Program-made: the position numbers and the translations under genes
In this document: positions 23,879-31,873 of the stretch, in pieces
Position numbering within the stretch: position 1 is the first letter of the stretch
Layout of the letters: each line of letters opens with the position of its first letter
The notes under the pieces: generated by a model
What the model was told of the DNA's origin: nothing
Seen by the model: the letters and a program-made list of their open reading frames with translations, nothing else
Databases searched by the model: none
Origin: Serratia sarumanii
GTDB lineage: Bacteria > Pseudomonadota > Gammaproteobacteria > Enterobacterales > Enterobacteriaceae
Direction: 5' to 3'
NCBI RefSeq assembly: GCF_029962605.1
Contig: NZ_CP124750.1
Span: 2,542,001 to 2,606,000, forward strand
DNA length: 64,000 nucleotides

Positions 23879-24901
23879 TTAAATCCCCAAAACGTACTGG
23901 GCAATTTTGAAATAAATAATCAGGCCGGTGCCATCGATAAAGGTGGCGATAAACGGCGCCGATACCACCGCCGGATCGATGCCGAGCCGTTTCAACAGCA
24001 TCGGAATGATCGACGAGACAATCGCGCTCCACACGGTGATCGCCACCAGCGACAGGCTGACCACCAGCGTCACCTCCATGCCGACGCCCATGATCCAGGC
24101 GCGCACCCAGGCCGCCAGGCCAATGGTGACGGCGATCAGCAGCGAGGTCGTGACCTCTTTGCGGATCACCGCGCCCAGGTTACGCAGGCTGACCTCGCCC
24201 AGCGCCATGGCGCGCACCAGCGTCGAGGTGATCTGGGTGCCGCTGTTGCCGCCGGTGCCGATCAGCAGCGGGATAAAGAACGCCAGCGCGATCGCCGCTT
24301 CGAGTTGCTCTTCAAACGCCTTGAGCACGTTGCCGGTGTAAGCCTCGGCAACGAACAGCATCAGCAGCCACACCGAGCGTTTGCGCCACAGCGCCCACGG
24401 GCTGGTCTCCAGATAAGGCTTGTCCAGCGGCAGGCTCGCGCCCTGGCGCTGCGCGTCTTCGGTGTTTTCAGCCTCGACCAACCGGGCGATCTCTCGCTCC
24501 CCCAGCACGCCGACCAGCGTGTTGTTCGCCACGACCGGCACCACGTCCAGGCCGCCCTTGCCGAGCAGATGCGCCACGTCGTTGCGATCGCCGTCAGGTG
24601 AAACCTGAAAATAGCTGTGATCCATCATCACGCCGACCGCTTTATCCTGCTCGTCGCACTGCAGCAGTTTTTTCACCGACAGCGTGCCGCGCAGATGATA
24701 ATCGTCCGCGGTAATAAATACCCGGGTGGGAATTTCGTCCGTTTTAAGCTGTGAAAGTAAATATTTCCGGGCATGATTGACCGTCATCGTCGCGGGAACG
24801 GTAATAAAATCGGCGTTCATATAGCCGGCGACCGATGTCTCGTCGAGAGTTTCAGTCGCGCTCAGCGCCGGAGAAGAATAATGTTGATGTGACTTTATCA
24901 T
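23879..24901 (-). CDS. mgtE: Magnesium transporter, MgtE family, short form
   Basis: A 340-residue MgtE. Residues 30-165 carry two CBS domains (YMNADFITVPATMTVNHA; DVVPVVANNTLVGVL). Residues 185-340 form five membrane helices with the signature LLIGTGGNSGTQITSTLVRA and the late FIDGTGLIIYF. The superhelical N domain of about 130 residues present in Thermus MgtE is missing, so magnesium gating would rely on the CBS part. The start at 24901 is preceded by AGGGA; the frame is open to 24961. An M-box riboswitch and a hairpin covering the ribosome site precede it, so it should be repressed when magnesium is ample. Confidence 0.9.
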   Translation of the reverse strand: MIKSHQHYSSPALSATETLDETSVAGYMNADFITVPATMTVNHARKYLLSQLKTDEIPTRVFITADDYHLRGTLSVKKLLQCDEQDKAVGVMMDHSYFQVSPDGDRNDVAHLLGKGGLDVVPVVANNTLVGVLGEREIARLVEAENTEDAQRQGASLPLDKPYLETSPWALWRKRSVWLLMLFVAEAYTGNVLKAFEEQLEAAIALAFFIPLLIGTGGNSGTQITSTLVRAMALGEVSLRNLGAVIRKEVTTSLLIAVTIGLAAWVRAWIMGVGMEVTLVVSLSLVAITVWSAIVSSIIPMLLKRLGIDPAVVSAPFIATFIDGTGLIIYFKIAQYVLGI

Positions 24902-24910
24902 TTTGTCAGT

Positions 24911-24951
24911 CCCTATTTCTGTTTTGAACTTCAACAGCGAATCGCATAGGG
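24911..24951 (-). promoter_or_regulatory. Hairpin hiding the mgtE ribosome binding site
   Basis: On the mRNA, CCCTAT (24946-24951) pairs with ATAGGG (24911-24916), and an inner stem CTGTT/AACAG pairs within the loop. The 3' arm contains the AGGGA ribosome site of mgtE at 24910-24914. No U-run follows, so this looks like a translational expression platform placed directly after the M-box. Confidence 0.55.
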
Positions 24952-24982
24952 GCGTAACCACAGAGGGGGAGTGCAGACTGCC

Positions 24983-25148
24983 TATCTCCGCGTCCAGGTT
25001 TTAGCACTATACAACGTATCCGAATTGTTGCTCGGAAGTTACTTTGGGCTGAACCTTAATCCGATAAAGCCTGTCTTAACCTTGGGCATCTCTCGATGTC
25101 GTCAGATCAGTAACCTGTGTTTGTATAGGAGCCTCGCCAAACGAGATA
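24983..25148 (-). promoter_or_regulatory. M-box (ykoK) magnesium riboswitch upstream of mgtE
   Basis: The minus-strand RNA carries the conserved M-box blocks in order: GCGAGGCTCCTATACAAACA (25120-25139), GACATCGAGAGATGCC (25086-25101), and TATAGTGCTAAAAC near the 3' end (24998-25011). The ends close into a P1 helix, TATCTC/GAGATA, at 25143-25148 and 24983-24988. The M-box folds around several Mg ions and turns off Mg transporter genes. It sits just before an mgtE gene, as in Bacillus. The family consensus was recalled from memory, not searched. Confidence 0.88.
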
Positions 25149-25169
25149 CTGCATATAAACTACCGGCGC

Positions 25170-25198
25170 AGTATAGGCGGTGTTTTATCCGGCGGGAA
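25170..25198 (-). promoter_or_regulatory. Predicted sigma-70 promoter of mgtE
   Basis: On the minus strand a -10 box TATACT (25170-25175) stands 17 bp from a weak -35 TTCCCG (25193-25198). The implied start near 25163 lies about 15 nt before the first riboswitch stem, which is consistent. Confidence 0.5.
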
Positions 25199-25260
25199 GA
25201 AAAGATTGTCCGTCGTTTATGGAGTATTTAGGATAATTTAATTAAACGCGAATCTATAAA

Positions 25261-25290
25261 AACGGCTGATATAAATCAGCCGTTTTTTTA
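25261..25290. terminator. Strong bidirectional terminator
   Basis: AACGGCTGAT and ATCAGCCGTT pair perfectly around a four-base loop and are followed by TTTTTATTT on the plus strand and preceded by an A-run. It ends leftward transcripts from the peptidase gene and isolates the mgtE promoter. Confidence 0.75.
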
Positions 25291-25294
25291 TTTC

Positions 25295-25460
25295 TCAGTG
25301 CTCGAGAAGGTAGACGTTTTTATCGTACAAGGCACCCTGGCGGGTAAAGTCGATCCCCTTCACGTAGGGTTTAATGAGCGTGGCGTTGGCCTCGTAGTAC
25401 ACCGGCGCCACCGGCGTATCGGCGGCCAGCACCGCCTCGACCTTCTCAACGGCAAATTTT
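25295..25460 (-). pseudogene. 3' remnant of a peptide-ABC-transporter binding protein gene (OppA/MppA-like)
   Basis: A frame ending at TGA (25295-25297) encodes KVEAVLAADTPVAPVYYEAN, then ATLIKPYVKGIDF and KNVYLLEH. This is the usual C-terminus of oligopeptide-binding proteins (the TPVAPVYYYANATLIKPYV block). Only about 54 codons remain, with no start or ribosome site. The upstream sequence passes into the 3' end of the alpha/beta hydrolase gene at about 25446-25460. The parental gene was evidently lost by deletion. Confidence 0.7.
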
Positions 25461-26942
25461 ATCGCGACGCGGCTTTTTCGGCGCCAGCAGATAATCCACC
25501 ACGCTTTCGTCAACGCAGCTGTCGATGCCGTTCAGCGCCAGCGTATGCCCGTCGCGTTCGCGGGTGATCAGCGGGCTTTTAAAGGCGGCGGCCATCACCT
25601 GCGCGTTGCGGTACGGCGTGGTCGGATCGTAGCGCTGGGCGACGAACAGCAGCGGCGGCAGCGCGGCGGGCGCCACCGGCGTGTGCGGCCGATCTTTGCC
25701 GCGATACGGCCACAGATCGCACATCTCCAGCGGGTATTCGTGCAGCGGCAGATAGTGGGCATACAAAGCGGCGGTATTGATCTCCTGCCGCTGCCGGCGC
25801 AACTGCTGCGGATCGGCCGTCGGGTTGGCGACGTCGGCGCAGGTGATGACGTTCAGGGCGTCATCGGCATCCGGCGAATAGCTTTCGTCGATCAGATCGG
25901 AAACCTGCTGCCCGGCGATCCCGGCATCGAGCTGGCGCAGCACGGTCGCCAGCTCATGCCAACGCTCCGGCCACAGCAGCAGCGAACGCGTGACCGTCAG
26001 CACGTCGTCGGCGGAGATTTCATAACCCGCCGCGGTGACGAACGGCTGCTCATGCAGCTTGCGCAGCAAGGCATGATAACGCTGCAGCGCCTGATTGGCG
26101 CCGCCGCCCAGCTGGCAGCTGTCGGTTTTGCCGCAGTAGGCGGCGAAGCGCAGGAAGCTTTGCTGGAAGCCCCGCTCCTGGTTCAGCCGCTGGGTGAAAT
26201 CGTCCTCGGCCAGATCCACCACCCCGTCGAGCACCAGCGCGCGCGTTTTCTTCGGAAAACGCTCGGCATACAGCGCCGCCACCTTGGTGCCGTAAGAGTA
26301 CGCCACCGCCGTCAGCCCCGGTTCGCCCAGCGCGTGGCGGATCGCGTTCAGATCGTTGACCGCTTCGTCGGTGCCGATATGTTGCAGCACGTCCGCGCCG
26401 GTCTGTTTGATACAGGCGGAAATCAGGGTGCGCGTCTGGCTCTCCGCACCGGCCACATCGTTGTCGTCCGGTGACGGGGTTTCGTCGCCTTCGGCCAGCT
26501 GGCAGGAGATTTTCGGCGTCGATTGGCCGACGCCGCGCGGATCGTAACCGATGATGTCGTAGGATCTTCGCAGTCTGGCGACGTGGGCGTCGTTGCCCAA
26601 ATAAGGGTTAATGCCCGGCAGACCCGGCCCGCCGCTGATCATCACCACGCTGCCCTTTTTCGGCCCGGTGGCGGGCAGCAGGGTCAGCGCCAGCCGCACG
26701 GTCTGTTCGCCCGCCCGCGCCGAATGAGCAGGAGGCGTAGCGTACGCCAGCGGCGCTTCAAGGTAACCGCAGCGCAGCCCCGGCGGTGGCGGCTCATCGA
26801 ACCAGCGTTGAAAGCCGCTGTTGAGACAAGATTGCCAACGAATGCCGTTCTCGGCCGCCGCGCCGTGAGCCGCAGGCCTGGCCTGGCCGGGCAATGCGGC
26901 GGCGGTCGCGGCGAGCAGCGCCAGAATACGCAGTACTGACAT
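25446..26942 (-). CDS. Secreted alpha/beta hydrolase, tripeptidyl-aminopeptidase-like
   Basis: A 498-residue protein with a signal peptide (MSVLRILALLAATAAALPG) and an alpha/beta hydrolase fold. It shows the oxyanion region VVMISGGPGLPG, the DPRGVGQS block, the nucleophile in AYSYGTKVAALYA, a late acid in VAQRYDPTTPY, and the histidine in RERDGHTLALNG. These are features of the proline-iminopeptidase / tripeptidyl-aminopeptidase group, which trims peptides in the periplasm or outside the cell. The ATG at 26942 has AAGGA upstream. The last residues run into the OppA-like remnant, so the C-terminus may have been altered by a deletion. Confidence 0.83.
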   Translation of the reverse strand: MSVLRILALLAATAAALPGQARPAAHGAAAENGIRWQSCLNSGFQRWFDEPPPPGLRCGYLEAPLAYATPPAHSARAGEQTVRLALTLLPATGPKKGSVVMISGGPGLPGINPYLGNDAHVARLRRSYDIIGYDPRGVGQSTPKISCQLAEGDETPSPDDNDVAGAESQTRTLISACIKQTGADVLQHIGTDEAVNDLNAIRHALGEPGLTAVAYSYGTKVAALYAERFPKKTRALVLDGVVDLAEDDFTQRLNQERGFQQSFLRFAAYCGKTDSCQLGGGANQALQRYHALLRKLHEQPFVTAAGYEISADDVLTVTRSLLLWPERWHELATVLRQLDAGIAGQQVSDLIDESYSPDADDALNVITCADVANPTADPQQLRRQRQEINTAALYAHYLPLHEYPLEMCDLWPYRGKDRPHTPVAPAALPPLLFVAQRYDPTTPYRNAQVMAAAFKSPLITRERDGHTLALNGIDSCVDESVVDYLLAPKKPRRDKICR

Positions 26943-27163
26943 GGGGAGTCCTTTCAACGCAACGAATCGGTCAAAGGTTAACGGTACCCGGTTAAACCGC
27001 TAGCCAATAGAACACAAAAAACCGCGCGGGTGAAGCCGTCACCGCGCGCCCGGCAAGACTTTTCTTTGCTCAGATTGCTCTTATAACGCACAGAATGCTG
27101 CAAAAAGTGCCGTTCACCTGCTAGGCTTAAGGTTCGTTAACCCACAAGGAACAGGAGAGCAGC

Positions 27164-27412
27164 ATGTTTGGAAAAGCGGAAGACAAAGCCAATGAAGCCG
27201 CAGGCGCGGTAGAAGAAGCGTTCGGCAAAGCCGTCGATTCGCCGGAGCATCAGGTGCGCGGCGCGGCGCGCAAATACGCCTCCCAGGCCAGCTATGCCGC
27301 CCGAGACGCAGCGGACAGCGTAAGAACCCAGGTGGAAGCCAACCCGCTGGCCGGCGTGGCCGTTGCGGCGGCGGTCGGCATCGTTTTCGGCTTCTTGCTG
27401 GGACGCAAATAA
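27164..27412 (+). CDS. DUF883/CsbD-like stress-associated membrane-anchored protein
   Basis: An 82-residue protein: an alanine- and glutamate-rich amphipathic N-terminal half (MFGKAEDKANEAAGAVEEAF) and a single C-terminal glycine-zipper helix (ANPLAGVAVAAAVGIVFGFL) ending in LGRK. The C-terminal part is that of the YqjD/ElaB/YgaM group, stationary-phase proteins anchored in the inner membrane that bind ribosomes in E. coli. The start has AGGAGA seven bases upstream and a terminator follows. It stands alone as a transcription unit. Confidence 0.8.
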   Translation: MFGKAEDKANEAAGAVEEAFGKAVDSPEHQVRGAARKYASQASYAARDAADSVRTQVEANPLAGVAVAAAVGIVFGFLLGRK

Positions 27413-27435
27413 CGGCGAATTCGCCGCTCGACAAC

Positions 27436-27458
27436 AGGCCCGTTACGGGCCTTTTTTT
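27436..27458 (+). terminator. Rho-independent terminator
   Basis: AGGCCCG (27436-27442), loop TTA and CGGGCCT (27446-27452) are followed by a run of T. It ends the DUF883-type gene. Confidence 0.85.
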
Positions 27459-27649
27459 CGCCCTCTCCTCCACCTGCTTGCTAACTTTCATCTATCACAG
27501 CCATCGCTTAAAAAAACCAACGCCTTCAACTACGATTAGTTTGTGACCAGAGCGAGGCTCTGCGATCCGGCAGATAACCCTATGAGGATTATCACCATTA
27601 TCCATGCTGTTTAAGCCGCTCTCCTTCACGCGGCTAAGAAAGGTTGATT

Positions 27650-29755
27650 ATGGCTCGCACCACCCCTATCGAACGTTACCGCAATATCGGCATCTCCGCG
27701 CATATCGATGCCGGCAAGACCACCACCACCGAGCGGATTCTGTTTTACACCGGGGTCAGCCACAAGCTGGGTGAAGTGCATGACGGCGCGGCGACCATGG
27801 ACTGGATGGCGCAGGAACAGGAGCGCGGCATCACCATCACTTCGGCGGCCACCACCTGCTTCTGGAACGGCATGCAGCATAATTATCCGCAGCACCGCAT
27901 CAATATCATCGACACCCCCGGCCACGTCGATTTCACCATTGAAGTGGAGCGTTCGATGCGCGTGCTGGACGGCGCCGTAATGGTCTATGACTCGGTGGGC
28001 GGCGTGCAGCCGCAGTCGGAAACCGTCTGGCGCCAGGCCAATAAATACAAGGTGCCGCGGCTGGCGTTCGTCAACAAGATGGACCGCATCGGCGCGGACT
28101 TTTTCCGCGTGCGCAAAATGATGATCGAGCGCCTGAAAGCCAACCCGGTGCCGATCGTTATTCCGATCGGCGCCGAAGACCACTTCAGCGGCGTGGTGGA
28201 TCTGGTGCGGATGAAAGCCATTCTGTGGGACGAGGCCTCGCAGGGCATGAACTTCAGCTTCGAAGAGATCCCGGCCGAGCTGCGCGATTCGGCGCAGGAG
28301 TGGCGCGAAAACATGATTGAGGCCGCCGCCGAAGCCTCGGAAGAGCTGATGGAAAAATACCTCAACCAGGTGCCACTGAGCGAAGAGGAAATCGTCCACG
28401 GGCTGCGGGTGCGCACCGTCGCCGGCGAAATCCAACCGATGCTGTGCGGCTCGGCGTTCCGCAACAAAGGGGTGCAGCGCATGCTGGATGCGGTGATCGA
28501 GCTGATGCCCTCGCCGCTCGACGTGCCGCCGATGGAGGGCCACGGCGAACATGATGAAATCATCACCCGCAAAGCCGACGATAATGAAAAATTCTCGGCG
28601 CTGGCGTTCAAGCTGATGACCGACCCGTTCGTCGGCCAGCTGACCTTCGTGCGCGTCTACTCCGGGGTGCTGGCCAAAGGCAGCAGCGTTTACAACCCGA
28701 TCAAGGGCAAAAAGGAGCGCATCGGCCGCATCGTGCAGATGCACGCCAACGATCGTAAGGACATCGACGAGCTGCACGCCGGCGACATCGCCGCCTGCGT
28801 CGGCCTGAAGGACGTCACCACCGGCGATACGCTGTGCGACCCCGGCGCCATCATCACGCTGGAACGCATGACCTTCCCCGAGCCGGTGATCGCCCAGGCG
28901 ATCGAGCCGAAGACCAAGGGCGACCAGGAGAAAATGGGCATCGCGCTGCAGCGCCTCTCTTCGGAAGATCCGTCGTTCCGCGTGCGCACCGATGAAGAAT
29001 CCGGCCAGACCCTTATCTACGGCATGGGCGAGCTGCACCTGGAGATTATCGTCGATCGCATGCGCCGTGAATTCGGGGTGGAGACCACCACCGGCAAGCC
29101 GCAGGTGTCGTACCGCGAAACCATCCGCAAACGGGTGGCCGACGTGGAAGGCAAGTTCGTGCGCCAGTCCGGCGGTAAAGGGCAATACGGCCACGTGGTG
29201 CTGACCGTCGAACCGAACGAACCCGGCAAAGGCTTCGAGTTCTTCGATGAGATCAAGGGCGGCGTCATTCCGGGCGAGTTTATCCCGGCGGTGAAAAAAG
29301 GCGTGCTCGAGGCGCTGAACAACGGCGTGCTGGCCGGTTATCAGGTGGTAGACGTCAAGGTGCACCTGACCTTCGGTTCTTACCATGACGTCGACTCGTC
29401 GGAACAGGCGTTCCGCATGGCGGCGATCTTCGGCTTCAAAGACGCCTGCCGCCTGGCGGATCCGGTGATCCTTGAGCCGATCATGTCGGTGGAGGTGGAA
29501 ACGCCGGAAGATTACGCCGGCAACGTGATGGGCGACCTCTCCTCACGCCGCGGTCTGGTGCAGGGCATGGAAGAGATCCCGGGCGGCGGCGGCAAGGAAA
29601 TTCGCGCCAAGGTGCCGCTGTCCGAGATGTTCGGTTACTCGACCACCCTGCGTTCGATGTCGCAGGGCCGCGCCACCTACACCATGGAATTCAGCCACTA
29701 CGCCGAAGCGCCGCGCAACGTGGCCGAAGAGATCATTCACCACAGCAAGCGTTAA
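27650..29755 (+). CDS. Elongation factor G paralogue (second EF-G)
   Basis: A 701-residue translational GTPase colinear with E. coli FusA. It has G1 [17 protein letters not shown]2 [10 protein letters not shown]3 DTPGHVDF and G4 FVNKMDR, followed by domains II to V to the end (ASYTMEF-like [11 protein letters not shown]). It is diverged from E. coli FusA (for example YDSVGG for YCAVGG, and a C-terminus ending HHSKR). It is not next to rpsL, rpsG or tufA, so it is not the str-operon copy. The start ATG 27650 has AAAGG upstream; a small hairpin (27614-27635) precedes this site. The function may be translocation, recycling or stress adaptation; which one is unknown. Confidence 0.88.
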   Translation: MARTTPIERYRNIGISAHIDAGKTTTTERILFYTGVSHKLGEVHDGAATMDWMAQEQERGITITSAATTCFWNGMQHNYPQHRINIIDTPGHVDFTIEVERSMRVLDGAVMVYDSVGGVQPQSETVWRQANKYKVPRLAFVNKMDRIGADFFRVRKMMIERLKANPVPIVIPIGAEDHFSGVVDLVRMKAILWDEASQGMNFSFEEIPAELRDSAQEWRENMIEAAAEASEELMEKYLNQVPLSEEEIVHGLRVRTVAGEIQPMLCGSAFRNKGVQRMLDAVIELMPSPLDVPPMEGHGEHDEIITRKADDNEKFSALAFKLMTDPFVGQLTFVRVYSGVLAKGSSVYNPIKGKKERIGRIVQMHANDRKDIDELHAGDIAACVGLKDVTTGDTLCDPGAIITLERMTFPEPVIAQAIEPKTKGDQEKMGIALQRLSSEDPSFRVRTDEESGQTLIYGMGELHLEIIVDRMRREFGVETTTGKPQVSYRETIRKRVADVEGKFVRQSGGKGQYGHVVLTVEPNEPGKGFEFFDEIKGGVIPGEFIPAVKKGVLEALNNGVLAGYQVVDVKVHLTFGSYHDVDSSEQAFRMAAIFGFKDACRLADPVILEPIMSVEVETPEDYAGNVMGDLSSRRGLVQGMEEIPGGGGKEIRAKVPLSEMFGYSTTLRSMSQGRATYTMEFSHYAEAPRNVAEEIIHHSKR

Positions 29756-29761
29756 CCCTCG

Positions 29762-29782
29762 CGCCCGCCTTCGCGGCGGGCG
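29762..29782. terminator. Convergent terminator between EF-G paralogue and EamA genes
   Basis: CGCCCGCC and GGCGGGCG pair perfectly around TTCGC, six bases after the EF-G stop and touching the stop of the convergent EamA gene. Confidence 0.6.
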
Positions 29783-30751
29783 TCACCCCTGCTTGTCTTC
29801 CAGCGCCACCACCACCGGCTGCGGCTTGATGCGCATGGCGTACACCACGCCGGCGATCAGGCAGACGATGCCGGCCAGCGTCAGCAGCGGCGGCCAGGCC
29901 TGGCGCAGCAGAAAGGTATAGGCCAACCCCGCCAGAATTTCGAACACGATGAGCGGCCCCACCAACACCGTCGGCAGCCGCTGGCTGGCTTCGTTCCAGC
30001 ACAGCGCCCCCAGCCAGGAGCAGAACACGCCGATGACCAGCATCAGCGGGATAAACACCTCGGGGCGCGGGCCGAACGGCAAGGCGAACGCCGGTTCGCT
30101 CAGCGCCAGTTGGCCGCAGACCGCCAGATAGCCCAGCAGCGCCAGCGGCAGCGTCACCAGCCCTTGCGCCGTGGCCCAGGTGGCCGGCCGCTGCGTCGGG
30201 TTCTCCCGCAGCCAGCGCGAGTTGCGCAGCGGGAACCAGGTCCAGCACGCCACCGCCAACACGGCCAGCCCCAGGCCGCTGAGATAGCGCCAGCCGTCGA
30301 CCGGCAGCGCATTGCCGCGCAGCTCGGCGACGTTCACGCACGCTAACCCGCAGACGATCAGCAGCAGCGCCGGCGCCAGCTTGCCCCACGCCAGCCGCCC
30401 GTCGTGCCGGCCGTAAAACAGATTGGCGCAGAGGGCGATCACCACCGGCAAGGTGCCGATGATCATGGTCGACACCGGTGCGCCGGTACGCTGAATGGCG
30501 CTGGCCAGGCACAGGTAGTACAGCAGGTTGCCGATGGCCGTCAGCTTGAGCGCCTCCAGCCAATCCTGGCGCCGCAGCTTGCGCAGGCGGCGACGATCGA
30601 GCCAGGCCAGCGGCAAGGTGATCAGCCCGAAGGCCAGATAGCGCCCGGTGGACTGCAGCGCGGCGGGATAATCCGGCACCAGCAGCGGGCCGACGAAGAT
30701 CAATCCCCACATCAGCCCGGCGGCCAGGGCAAACACAACGCCAATGAACAT
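29783..30751 (-). CDS. EamA/DMT family transporter
   Basis: A 322-residue protein with about ten hydrophobic helices and two EamA repeats (GLMWGLIFVGPLLVPDYPAA; LGALCWNEASQRLPTVLVGP). Members export metabolites or amino acids or act as permeases with unknown cargo. It lies downstream of an AraC regulator on the same strand with a gap of 98 bp, so the regulator is likely to control it. The cargo is unknown. Confidence 0.83.
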   Translation of the reverse strand: MFIGVVFALAAGLMWGLIFVGPLLVPDYPAALQSTGRYLAFGLITLPLAWLDRRRLRKLRRQDWLEALKLTAIGNLLYYLCLASAIQRTGAPVSTMIIGTLPVVIALCANLFYGRHDGRLAWGKLAPALLLIVCGLACVNVAELRGNALPVDGWRYLSGLGLAVLAVACWTWFPLRNSRWLRENPTQRPATWATAQGLVTLPLALLGYLAVCGQLALSEPAFALPFGPRPEVFIPLMLVIGVFCSWLGALCWNEASQRLPTVLVGPLIVFEILAGLAYTFLLRQAWPPLLTLAGIVCLIAGVVYAMRIKPQPVVVALEDKQG

Positions 30752-30849
30752 AACGACTCCGACAAACGGCCGGCGCGGCCAACCCGCCCGACAAGACAGC
30801 GGCAGAGTAGCGAAAACGCGGGGAGGAATTATTGTAGCAGGTTGCTGTT

Positions 30850-31677
30850 TTAACCCAATTTCACCTGTTTCTGGAAACGCACCGGCGTGACGCCGTAACG
30901 ATTGGCGAAGGCCCGCGTCAGGTGCGCCTGATCGGTCAGCCCCGCCGCCGCCGCCACCTGTGCGGCGGGCATGCCGCGCTCCAGCATGCGTTTGGCCTGC
31001 GACAGCCGGATCGCCATCAGCATCTGCTGCGGCGAAACGTGGTATTCGGCCTTGAACTTGCGCAGAAAATGGTACGGGCTGAGCGACACCAGCTCGGCCA
31101 ACTGATTGAGGGTCACCGCCTCGGCGAAGTTATCGTGCAGGTAGCTTTTCACCACCTCGAAACGGTGCGCCGCCTCGGCTTTTTCCCGCTGCCCGGTGCG
31201 GATATGCGGGTACAGCAGCTCGACCGCCTCCAACAGCAGGCCGTCCAGCGTAAGCGGATCGTCGGTTTGCCACAGCGTGGCGAGAATGGCGGACAGGCGC
31301 TGCGCCGCCCGCGGATCGTGGCGCACCGCATCGGTGAACCACTGGCTCCGATCGCCGGACAGCTGCTCCAGCGCCTCGGGCGCCAGATAGAGCATGCGGT
31401 AACACCAGCCGCCCGGCGTTTCGGCTTCGCCGGTATGCAGCTCGTCGGGGTTCATCAGCACCAGCGCGCCCGGCGCCGCCAGATGCTGCGCGCCGCGATA
31501 GCGGAAACGCTCCGCCCCGGTGTCTACGGTGCCGATAGCGAAGGCGTCGTGGGTATGCGGCTCGAAGGCATAGCGCTCAATGTGCGCCTGATAGAGTTCG
31601 ACGCCCGGCAGATGCGACAAATGGCGGAACTGCGCGCAATCCTTCTCGAACGGAAACTGTTGCGGTACCCCTTGCAC
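30850..31677 (-). CDS. AraC family regulator with cupin-like sensor domain
   Basis: A 275-residue protein. Residues 20-160 are an AraC-type ligand domain (FEPHTHDAFAIGTVDTG, LVLMNPDELHTGEA). Residues 175-270 hold two helix-turn-helix motifs (LNQLAELVSLSPYHFLRKF; VAAAAGLTDQAHLTRAF). The start is a GTG with AGGAGGT upstream. It is divergent from an aldehyde dehydrogenase gene and is followed by an EamA transporter gene. LysE- and EamA-linked AraC regulators of this type often sense an amino acid or amine; this is an inference. Confidence 0.88.
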   Translation of the reverse strand: MQGVPQQFPFEKDCAQFRHLSHLPGVELYQAHIERYAFEPHTHDAFAIGTVDTGAERFRYRGAQHLAAPGALVLMNPDELHTGEAETPGGWCYRMLYLAPEALEQLSGDRSQWFTDAVRHDPRAAQRLSAILATLWQTDDPLTLDGLLLEAVELLYPHIRTGQREKAEAAHRFEVVKSYLHDNFAEAVTLNQLAELVSLSPYHFLRKFKAEYHVSPQQMLMAIRLSQAKRMLERGMPAAQVAAAAGLTDQAHLTRAFANRYGVTPVRFQKQVKLG

Positions 31678-31873
31678 TCGACCTCCTCGTCCGTGCTGAC
31701 AATCTGCTCAGCATAGCCAAAACATCGCCGGTTGAGTAGCCGCCCTGGCGCTTTCGTGCCCCTCGCCTGGACGATCGCCGCCATTCGGCGTAGGGTTAAG
31801 GTCCCTGTCCCTTTCAGGCGCGCCGCATCGCGAAGCTCATCGGCCCCTGACACTCCGCAAACAAGAGGCAACA

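Noticed and set aside
27582..27614. Ten-codon frame MRIITIIHAV before the EF-G paralogue
   Set aside because: There is no ribosome site and frames this short are common; no leader-peptide case can be made.
27626..29386. Long minus-strand open frame (586 codons) opposite the EF-G gene
   Set aside because: It is the mirror frame of a highly GC-biased real gene; the product is histidine- and arginine-rich with no known motif, and EF-G fully explains the strand.
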